From NCBI RefSeq assembly GCF_016808095.1, contig NC_068973.1, forward strand, positions 30,870,077 through 30,934,076: DNA of 64,000 nucleotides, in the 5' to 3' direction. Under the pieces are notes generated by a model. The model was not told the DNA's origin and searched no databases. It saw only the letters and a list, made by a program, of their open reading frames with translations. The stretch comes from Vigna angularis (lineage: Eukaryota; Streptophyta; Magnoliopsida; Fabales; Fabaceae). Both the position numbers and the translations under genes were made by a program. Shown here piece by piece: positions 56,228 to 64,000 of the stretch (the stretch's first letter is position 1; every line of letters begins with the position of its first letter).

Positions 56228-57397
56228 TTATTTCTCAATCTCCTCTTTCATGAGATAAGGATACCTATAAGGTCGGACATTTATAGGATTTATTCCCTCT
56301 TTGAGCACTATTCGGTGTTGTGCATCAGGTGAAGGGGGTAACCCTTCTCTCTTCTGAAACACCCGGAAGTGGGCATGCAGAACTACTCTGATCTCCACCT
56401 GCTGCTCTTCGGTCAATTCGCCCAACACGTCACCGCATGTCCCCTGCTCCACTACGCACATTTCCCAAACCAGAAACCATGACTCAGCATCCATTATCTT
56501 TGCAAGTGCGTTTGGGTCTACCAGCTGTCTTGACAGCACTGGATCTCCTTTGATCATCATCTTCTCACCTGCCACGACGTACTGCATGGACATATCTCTC
56601 CAATTAATAACCACCTCCCCCAATTTCGCCAACCAAGCAATGCCCAATATCAGATCGACTCCCCCCAATTCAAACACATACATGTCTTCCTCCACCACAA
56701 CGTCTCCCAGCTTCAATCCCACCTTCTCGCAGCGTCCACTTGTCCACTTCTTACAACCGTCACCCAAGCTCACGGCGTAGGTAGGTGTTTCAACCACACG
56801 TAGACCCAGTTCCTCCACCATGCTCCTCTGGCTAATGAAATTGTGGCTAGCCCCACTGTCGATCAGGACTACCACCCTTTTCTCCCCTATCAACCCTGTC
56901 AACTTCATGGTCTTGGGAGGCGTCAGCCCCTCCGCCGAACATGCCGACAGCTCCAGAGGTTTCACTTCCAGGTTCGAGCTTTCCTCCAATTCCTCCTCCT
57001 CGTCCTCCGCTAGTAACAGGACCCTTAAGTTCTTCTCCGCACATCGATGACCCGGAGCGAATGGTCCGCCGCATCGGAAACACCTTCCTTCCTCCCGCCT
57101 TTTCAGAAACTTTGGATAAGGTAAGTTTCTGACCATCCGACCCTTGTTTTCTCCTCCGGCTGGGTTATTACCCCTCGTGTCAGTGTCGTTCGCCATCGTC
57201 GACCCTACTCTCCTGGCCTGAACAACTCCATCTGTCCCCCCTGTCCGCGTCGCGAAACTGCGATCCCCATCGCTCCTCACGATCGATGCCGAAGCTCGTG
57301 TCCCCGTGTGATTCACCTTACCCCCGTTCCATACTCCTCTGCATGCCCGGTTTATCGCATCTTCAACGTCTCTCGCCACCCTAATCGCTACCATCAA
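56228..57397 (-). pseudogene. Chromovirus gag knuckle and aspartic protease
   Basis: A zinc-knuckle-like CFRCGGPFAPGHRC (about 57080-57040) is followed by an acidic linker and protease VVVLIDSGASHNFISQRS with Asp-Ser-Gly (about 56850). VDLILGIAWLAKLGEV and the RT-proximal RVFQKREGLPPSPDAQHRIV follow. A TAA at about 56228 separates it from RT. Confidence 0.88.
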
Positions 57398-57409
57398 GTC
57401 TTGGGGATC

Positions 57410-58033
57410 TTAAATTCTGACTTGCCCCTTTATTTCTTCTCGCAACCCCGCTAAGAAAAATCTCAGAATCAACTCCTCCGACAGGCCCTGGGTTTGGCCC
57501 AGTAGTATCTCGAACTTCCTCACAAACTCCTCCAACGTCCCATCTTGCCTCAACGTGGCCATATGTTCATAGACCGTTCCCCTGAACCCACCGCCAAAAC
57601 GATTAATCAACCCAGCCTTCAAACCCAACCAAGTACGGTTCTTGGTTTTCTCCCTCCAATACTTGAACCAATAACTCGCACTCCCTTCCATGCTAATGTA
57701 GGCGAGTTCGACTTTATCCTCCTCAGCCACCCTCTGGATGTCGAAAAACGTTTCGGCTTAGTTAATCCAGCTATGCGGGTCCACGCCTTCAAACGATGGC
57801 AATTCCACCCTCTTCCTCCAATTGTGCGGTATTCCCCCAGTATCTCCCCTTTTGCGGTTTTCATTTACTAAACTGCTACTTCCCTCTGGACCACCCTCTT
57901 GATGGTTCGGACCTCCACTCATCAACCTCATCAATTGCTGTAAATCGCGTCTGATTGCGGCGGTCTCCTCTTTAATTCCCTCCACTGTGATCTCCAAGTT
58001 GTCTAATCTCCCCTCCGTCTCGCTTCCCATCAC
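57410..58033 (-). pseudogene. Chromovirus gag, N-terminal part
   Basis: MGSETEGRLDNLEITVEGIK (heptad-like coiled coil), then RVELPSFEGVDPHSWIN, a TAA at about 57758, and AYISMEGSASYWFKYWREKT, VYEHMATLRQDGTLEEFVRK and LRFFLAGLREEIKGQVRI, another stop at 57410. This is the retrotransposon gag domain. Two nonsense codons are the main lesions. Confidence 0.85.
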
Positions 58034-58070
58034 TGATTCTTCTCCTCCTTATCCGACAGGTCGGACCAAA

Positions 58071-58396
58071 TGATAGGTTCTTTAATCAAGAACCTATAGG
58101 AAACCCAGTTTTACACCACAGAACTCACAACTCAGACTGTATAACCTCTTTGTATTACCAAACAATCAAGAATACTGGATACAATGGGTTAAAAGATAGC
58201 TTAACCTCCCCCTACAGGACCAAAGTGTTCCTGGCAACGAATAAGACTCAAAAACTAAAGTCTATACAACTCTTTCCCCCTTTTATACAGACTTCTAACA
58301 GAAACTAACAGAACCCAACCCCCCTTTTCCTAACTGCCTTGGCAGTTAGGCTATGTGGCTTTTCTTCTCCTCTTATATACAATTAGTTCCCTAACA
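58071..58396 (-). repeat. 5' LTR of the chromovirus
   Basis: 326 bp, partner of 53236-53561. TGATAGG..CTAACA on the plus strand; followed by TACCG. Confidence 0.93.
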
Positions 58397-58696
58397 TACC
58401 GCCTACTGGAATAGTGATTATAATTTATGAACCAGTACACTAGGTAAGTTCCTAAGAAAGAGAGGTGGGTCTCGGATAGACACGCTTAAATAATACCAAG
58501 TTTTTCCTTAGCCAGAACCTTCCCTAGACATGCACTTTCACAATCTCGCACTATGCTTCTAGTAGCAAGAATAATTCTTTCTGATGTGGCAGATCAGATT
58601 TTAGTGCAACCACAGAGCATACTAGAATTTTCTGTGACACTATACCAGTATACATGCAGCGGAATAATATCAATAACCAATAGGCTCTGATACCAC

Positions 58697-58893
58697 TGTT
58701 AGGTATCAGAGTAATGAAAATAAGCTCTCACAAGAAAAATATTCACTAAATGGAAGAAATTACAACATCCTCTCTTTGAATACAAGGAGGATACAAGAAA
58801 TGTTGGTGCATCTTAAACCTTCACTTACACTTCTATATATATGCAAATGAAGAAAGGAAGCCTTTGCCCACTTTAGATGTGAGACTTCTAACA
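58697..58893 (-). repeat. 5' LTR of the interrupted copia element
   Basis: 197 bp with TGTTAG/CTAACA ends. The minus strand has CATATATATAGAAGTG (about 58840-58825) as probable TATA. The matching 3' LTR is not in the window, so age cannot be estimated. Confidence 0.8.
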
Positions 58894-59328
58894 CTTTAAA
58901 ACATTTTTCCTCAAAAATCAACATTTGCAGTTGAAGATCAATAGTAATGAAAGGTGTCATAAGATATTAGAGATTATGAAACAGCAATCACTTACCAGAT
59001 TAACCATTTCTTCTATCCTACCTATATTCATTTTCTTTAAGTTACATAACTCGCATTCAATCAGCAGTTCTGTACATCATAAATTTAATCCACAACGGTT
59101 ATCTCTTCATGAAGCCAGCAAATATCCTGCAATGTCAAAAGAAAGTGCAAAATAAAAAGGATCAGAACAAACAAACATAAATAATAACTTAAGGATCTAG
59201 TAGATTTACAGAGTGGTTTTGTAAGAAATGTCACGGCAAGTTTGACGAATACTTTTACCACTAAATGCATAAAGGAAGCACTTAATGTTAACATGTTTAA
59301 AATAATTCAGTAAAATGTCATGGGAAGT
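58894..59328. other. Spacer between copia LTR and PPR gene
   Basis: Holds the PPR gene's 3' UTR on the minus strand. No other ORF or element seen. Confidence 0.5.
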
Positions 59329-62250
59329 TTATCCTTGTGTTGTTTTGTACTTAACAAAGTTAGAGAAAGTGCAACAAACCATTTTGCATATGCTGTCTGA
59401 TAATTGTAGTGCTTCTTGCCACCTACCAACCCTGGTAAGGCCTTTGATGAGATAGACAAATGTGCTAAGCTCTGGAACAACACTCTTATTTGTCATGCTT
59501 GCATAAAGCTCAAAAGCGTTATCAACCTTATTTGCAAGGGACAGACTCTCAATTAAGGAAGTATATAGATATTTGTTGGCATTTGCAAGACTTGGAGATG
59601 ATGAAATCTCCTCAAGTAGATTCAGCGCAACTTCCAGTCTTCCAGCCTTGATAAATCTATCAACCAAAATTCTGTATAAAGACTCGACTGGTGCTAATTC
59701 ATTCTCATTCAGCTCATTCAAAAGCCCAATTGAGATTACAAACTCTCGATTAAAGCCCTCAATAATTTTCCGGTAACTTGACAAATGCCTTGGCCAATAC
59801 GTCTGTGTCATTTCATCTAGAAGTCTGTGTGCTTCATCAAGAAGGCCAGCGGAACAACAATGATTTATCAAGACCCTATAGGTTATAAAGTTTGGTGCAC
59901 AGCCCTTTGAGCACATACTAGTATATAGCTCAAGACACTGTTCAATTTTTCCCAATTTCCCCAAGCCATCAATCATTGCAGTATAAGTTACGACATTTGG
60001 ATAACAACCCACTTCTTCCATTTTAAGTATGAGCTTGTATGCTTCATCCGCCTTTCCAACTTTACAGAGGCCATCAATCATCTCTGTGTAAATAACAACA
60101 TTTGGAGTGCAAGAATTTTCTAACATCTTGGACAACACTTTCAAAACAAGATCCAATCGTTTCTCTTTAAACAGACCATTAATTAAAGAACTGTAAGTGT
60201 ACAAATTCGGACTATATCCACGCTCTGACATCTTTACAAACACCTCCCGTGCACTTTCAAGATCTCCAGTCTTGCAAAACCCATCTATGAGAGCATCATA
60301 CACTATTTGGTTAGGTTCACAACCATTAATTGACATGGTATCCAATAATTCACGGGCTTCTTTAACCCTGTTTGCTTTGCATAAACCATCCACCAAAGCC
60401 CCATATGTAATAATATTTGCTGTTTCACAGTCATTGTTATCTAGCTTAAAATACATGTCCATGTCAGAGCATTCCATGTCACCTTGCATTCTGGCATAGA
60501 TCTGGCAAGCTTTATCAATCTGCCCAGCCTTGCAATGACCATCAATTAAAGCTGTATACGTAATAACATTAGGCTTGCAACCTTCCACCAACATCATCTG
60601 AAATAGTTTATTTGCATCAAACACCTTTCTTGCTTTCAGGTATGCATGAATAAGAGCAGTATAAGTCACTACATTTGGGATGCATCCGTCTCTTAGCATT
60701 TCATCAAACCACTTGTGAGCCTGTTGAATAAGACCAGCTTTGCAAAAGCTATCAATTAAAATAGTATACGTATAAACACTGGGAACAATGCCGTTCTTTT
60801 TCATTTCTTCAAACAACAAAAAAGCCTTCTCTACCTTGGAGGCATCACAAAGAAAACCAATAACTTTAGAATATGTACTATCATCAGGAATGAAACCCTT
60901 GCTCATCATTTCGCATATAATCTTAAAGGCTTTATCAAACTTTCCAGCTCTACAAAGACACCGTGCAAAATTGCTGACATTTACCTTATTTAACACAACC
61001 CCTGAATCTAACATTTCACTGTAAGCCTTTTCCGCCAATTCCAGCAAATCTGAGTCGGGCAGCTCCTCATTGCTGCATATACTACCAATGAATATATTAT
61101 AAAGCAGATAGCTGGGTTGGCACCCACAGTTATCCATTTTCCTAAACAACTTATAGGCATAAGAGTAATCCCTGAATTTACAAAAGGCATGTACAAGAGA
61201 ATTAAACATTTCCCGATTAGGATAACAGCCTTCTGTCATCATCAGGCTAAGAATTCTCTTACACCTGCCCAGCTGCCCTTTCCCCAAACAACCAGAAACC
61301 AAAGTTCTATATGTAATAACATTGGGAATGCAGGAATTCAACCGCATTCGATCCAAAATTTGCATAGCTTCTTCAAAACGCGAAGCTTCGCACAACCCGG
61401 AAAGCATCCTATTATAGAAAACTGTGTCCGGCACAAAGTCTTCCTTCTCAATCAAACTCAGCGCATCCTCACACCTCCCCGCTTTGCAAAGGGAATAGGC
61501 AAAACAACTGAGGGTATATCCATCCATGAAAAACCCAGAGTTGGACATCTCTTTCTGAACCAAGTAAGCAGTATCTAACTTATCAGCCCGAAGAAAAACC
61601 TGAATCAAAGCATTATAAGTGGTAGGAGAAGCCTTGTACCCGAAATCCTTAAGCCTCCCCAACTCTTCCAACGCCACATTCCACATCCCATTCCTGCAAC
61701 ACTTTTGAATGAGAAAATTGAGCAACTTCCGAAGAAGCATCCTGTCATCATCCCTAATTTGCATCAGAAACATGTCAGACACTCTTTCATTAACGTCATT
61801 GCAACACAGTAACTCAATCAGCGCATTGTACACCACAGGAGTGTGGGTGTAACCGATTTGACGACTCGCCCACAGAAAAAACTCGACGCACAGCTGAGGG
61901 TGTTTAACGAGATTCATCACCTCAACAACCAGAGACTCGCTTAGCTTACCCCGAAACTGCCTCAAGAAATTTTGGGTTTCGGAGCCAAACCCGGTTCTGA
62001 TTGCGTTGGAGATGGATACGGCGTCGTTAGAGGAGTCACCGGAGGGGGTGGAGGAATTGAGCAAAGAGTTGCGGAGGAATGCGTAGTGTTGCGACAACTG
62101 GAGGGAAGAATCGTGCAAAGAAGTTTCATCGTCGGAGGGAAGAAGACCTGGGAGAGGGTGGTGTGAGGAATTGGAGCAGTGTTGTTTTGGGTGTAAAAAT
62201 TGCATAGAGCGAGAGAGAAGATTGTTCAACTCTCTCTTCTTCATAATCAT
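59329..62250 (-). CDS. Intact P-class PPR protein, At1g06710-like
   Basis: A single uninterrupted frame of 973 codons from ATG at 62250 (MIMKKRELNNLLSRSMQF) to a TGA at 59329; a second Met is three codons in. The N-terminus is rich in Arg, Lys, Ser and hydrophobic residues and low in acids, consistent with an organellar, probably mitochondrial, presequence. From about residue 170 onward come tandem ~35-residue PPRs, regular in the second half: PSVYTYTILIDSFCKAGLIQ, PNVVTYTALIHAYLKARKV, NIITYGALVDGLCKANRVKE, PNLYTYSSLINGLFKEKRLD, PNVVTYTAMIDGLGKLGK. I recall the closest relative as Arabidopsis At1g06710, of similar length. PPR proteins bind organellar transcripts; there is no E/DYW editing tail or SMR domain. 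The intron-less form is usual for the family. Confidence 0.93.
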   Translation of the reverse strand: MIMKKRELNNLLSRSMQFLHPKQHCSNSSHHPLPGLLPSDDETSLHDSSLQLSQHYAFLRNSLLNSSTPSGDSSNDAVSISNAIRTGFGSETQNFLRQFRGKLSESLVVEVMNLVKHPQLCVEFFLWASRQIGYTHTPVVYNALIELLCCNDVNERVSDMFLMQIRDDDRMLLRKLLNFLIQKCCRNGMWNVALEELGRLKDFGYKASPTTYNALIQVFLRADKLDTAYLVQKEMSNSGFFMDGYTLSCFAYSLCKAGRCEDALSLIEKEDFVPDTVFYNRMLSGLCEASRFEEAMQILDRMRLNSCIPNVITYRTLVSGCLGKGQLGRCKRILSLMMTEGCYPNREMFNSLVHAFCKFRDYSYAYKLFRKMDNCGCQPSYLLYNIFIGSICSNEELPDSDLLELAEKAYSEMLDSGVVLNKVNVSNFARCLCRAGKFDKAFKIICEMMSKGFIPDDSTYSKVIGFLCDASKVEKAFLLFEEMKKNGIVPSVYTYTILIDSFCKAGLIQQAHKWFDEMLRDGCIPNVVTYTALIHAYLKARKVFDANKLFQMMLVEGCKPNVITYTALIDGHCKAGQIDKACQIYARMQGDMECSDMDMYFKLDNNDCETANIITYGALVDGLCKANRVKEARELLDTMSINGCEPNQIVYDALIDGFCKTGDLESAREVFVKMSERGYSPNLYTYSSLINGLFKEKRLDLVLKVLSKMLENSCTPNVVIYTEMIDGLCKVGKADEAYKLILKMEEVGCYPNVVTYTAMIDGLGKLGKIEQCLELYTSMCSKGCAPNFITYRVLINHCCSAGLLDEAHRLLDEMTQTYWPRHLSSYRKIIEGFNREFVISIGLLNELNENELAPVESLYRILVDRFIKAGRLEVALNLLEEISSSPSLANANKYLYTSLIESLSLANKVDNAFELYASMTNKSVVPELSTFVYLIKGLTRVGRWQEALQLSDSICKMVCCTFSNFVKYKTTQG

Positions 62251-62291
62251 CAATCAAAATCAACGACACACGAACCAACCAACCCTTTGAT

Positions 62292-62300
62292 TTAGGGTTT
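62292..62300 (-). promoter_or_regulatory. Telo-box-like motif upstream of the PPR gene
   Basis: The minus strand reads AAACCCTAA about 42 bp before the ATG. This element is common in promoters and leaders of plant genes for translation and organelle biogenesis. A single copy, so only suggestive. Confidence 0.4.
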
Positions 62301-64000
62301 AAGAGAGAGAACCAAACAAGACAAAGCCCTTGGAGTAACGAAAGATAACTCCATTTCATTTTCAAACCAACTCATGATGATTTCAATTTTTTATTTCTAC
62401 TGTATAAGGTTAAAATTCTTAATTATGGTTTCATCTTCTTAATCGATATTAAGAAAGATAACAATAAATTTTAAAACTACGATTCACACGTTACATTCGC
62501 ACTATGATTACATATAAGATGTACCTAACGTATATATAATAATTTGATTTTAAAAACTTTAGAGATTTATTTGGAATTTCTTATTATACAGTTTTTAAAT
62601 ATATTTTTAATCTGTGAGTGGATCATGATTAATTCTTTATTATTCTTTCTCCTTACATGGTAAGATTTGTAATCCTTATTTTTAGTATTTATAAAATGAG
62701 GGAATTTTAGTTTTTATTCATATAAAATATTTTTTCCTCAACATTTTAAATTACTACTTTTTGTCTTTACTATCAATTTTAAGATGAATAAATGAAGTTT
62801 ATTCTATATATTATATTATTTTAAAATGACAAATATTGATAACATATCATAGACGTGGTTGGAAATGGCCAATTAGTCATTTGTTCCCGTCACATAATAT
62901 TAGATTGAATGTAGTGATTTTCAATTCTATAATAAAAAATAAATAGATTTTTTATATAGATTAAAAAAAATACTATTTTTGAGTTATATATTTAAATTTT
63001 TTAACAATGAATCTTACAAACAAAATTTCCAATTTAAATTTTACAAAAGTAAAAATACTATTTCACAAAAAAATAAAGTTAATCACAATTTTATTTCGAG
63101 GATGCAATAGCTCTGTGACAAAGCTGAAAAAGGGTTAACTCAAAGATATTCAATGTATATTCCTATTTTATAATGACGGTGTAAGTGTATATTTATAGAC
63201 TTTTAAACAATTGCTATCCATTTTATTGTTTAGGAGTAGTAGGACAGCAAATTTTATTAAGTAAGATGAAATAAAATTAATTCTTTTATCCTAAATAGAC
63301 CTCAAGCCCAATATCTAGAGGCAAATATAATTCATGTCCTGTTCTTGTCCTAAGATTATGTCTAAGCGTCCCTGGATCAAATACCAAATTTGCATCACGG
63401 TCTCTTTGGATTGAATGATAGATTTGAGGAAGTGAAAGATATGAAAAACAAAGGTAAATGAAAATTATGTTGTATGGATAAAGAAAAAGATAATAAAAAA
63501 TGTAGGAAAATAAGAAGAAAGTTTGTACAGAATTTAATTGATGTAGATATAAAAAAATTGTTTTAAAAGCTGAAATTGTAAGATGAATAATTTTTTTCTT
63601 GAAGTAAAAATTATAGTTATAATTATTGTTGTTTATTAATATTATTAATTATTTTTTATTATTTTATAAATTTATTTTTATCAATTATATAAATTTATTT
63701 ATATTATTATATTTTATTTTTATTCTGTAAATTATTATTATTATTATATATATCAGAAATGTTAGATTAGAAAAAATAAAGAATGTTAAAGCCAATTGTT
63801 GTTCTATTTTATGCTGCAAGATAGAATTTTTCAAGAGAGGAAACGGTTGCTAAATGGTTACTTAAAAACACAAGGAAAAGTGGACCCAAAAAAAGGCGTA
63901 AGATGACCATGTATGTATACCTTTATTTAATCAGTCTCAAACTATCGTTGTAATGATTTTTAAGTAGTTATTTTAATAATTAACAATACTATTACACACA
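62301..64000. other. AT-rich intergenic DNA beyond the PPR gene
   Basis: 62301-62380 is probable leader/promoter. The rest is very AT-rich, with no ORF of note, no tandem array and no LTR or inverted terminus. TTATTATTATTATATATA-type low complexity lies near 63730. Confidence 0.55.

Larger units (their letters stand above)
53236..58396 (-). mobile_element. Full-length chromovirus (Ty3/gypsy), 5161 bp, young insertion
   Basis: Two LTRs of 326 bp each (53236-53561 and 58071-58396) differ by about three substitutions and two 1-bp indels. TACCG lies on both sides (53231-53235 and 58397-58401) as the 5-bp target duplication. A purine tract GGAGGGGAGGGGAGTAA precedes the 3' LTR (53562-53580). After the 5' LTR the minus strand reads TTTGGTCCGACCTGTCGG, a candidate primer-binding site whose tRNA I could not name. 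Gag, protease, RT, RNase H, integrase and a C-terminal chromodomain are all present, but the frame has several stops and shifts, so it is non-autonomous now. It sits in the copia leader. Confidence 0.95.
51806..58893 (-). mobile_element. Ty1/copia element (5' portion), split by a chromovirus insertion
   Basis: The 5' LTR is at 58697-58893 (197 bp; minus strand TGTTAGAAGTC..ACCTAACA). A perfect initiator-Met primer-binding site TGGTATCAGAGCC lies at 58695-58683, one base from the LTR. The leader spans 58682-58397 and 53235-53187, interrupted by the chromovirus; gag starts at 53186 and protease follows. Sequence stops at 51806, so integrase, RT, RNase H and the 3' LTR are missing. Wording is of the TNT1/Tork-like type. 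Confidence 0.85.

Noticed and set aside
58053..58070. Naming the tRNA primer of the chromovirus from TGGTCCGACCTGTCGG
   Set aside because: I could not match it to a tRNA 3' end from memory, so no identity is given.

Overview
This is plant nuclear DNA, most likely from a legume of the Phaseolus/Vigna group. I infer this from intron-containing plant genes with GT..AG splice sites, several plant LTR-retrotransposon lineages nested in one another, AT-rich intergenic DNA, and copies of a repeat starting GGTTAAATATGTTTT that I associate with legume genomes. The species is not proven. Only two genes look intact. One is a six-exon NUS1/LEW1-like cis-prenyltransferase subunit gene (minus strand, 16449-19385). 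The other is a single-exon P-class PPR gene resembling Arabidopsis At1g06710 (minus strand, 59329-62250). Almost everything else is mobile-element DNA, gene fragments or pseudogenes.

Layout. 1-7020: a decayed Tat-lineage Ty3/gypsy retrotransposon on the minus strand (gag, protease, broken RT, integrase). It also carries an extra plus-strand antisense ORF with a putative 78-bp intron; between that ORF and pol lies a five-copy ~105-bp tandem array in which each monomer forms two nested hairpins. 7366-8948: a non-autonomous CACTA transposon with a TTA target duplication. Its empty site survives at 15601-15603 inside a near-identical paralogous segment. 9.6-14.9 kb: non-coding repeat DNA with a dense CGCATAGCG motif field and a 5S-rRNA-like stretch. 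16.4-19.4 kb: the NUS1-like gene. 23.8-25.5 kb: a ~208-bp satellite. 25.7-29.1 kb: a MITE-like element, a Ty1/copia 3' end with its LTR, an SCD2-like gene fragment, and a second copia LTR with primer-binding site. 29.6-42.6 kb: an ~8.2-kb tandem duplication carrying two decayed PPR pseudogenes. 43-46.8 kb: dispersed repeats and an orphan exon.

46.8-49.6 kb: a second, shrunken Tat-type element. 50.5-51.8 kb: adjoining fragments of unrelated genes (WAT1-like, NO VEIN-like, the orphan exon). 51.8-58.9 kb: an old Ty1/copia element interrupted by a young chromovirus (two 326-bp LTRs, TACCG target duplication). 59.3-62.3 kb: the intact PPR gene. 62.4-64 kb: AT-rich intergenic DNA.

The two intact genes do not form a pathway. 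NUS1/LEW1 acts in dolichol synthesis at the ER; the PPR protein is predicted to act on organellar RNA. Coordinates were counted by hand and may be off by a base or two at repeat edges.
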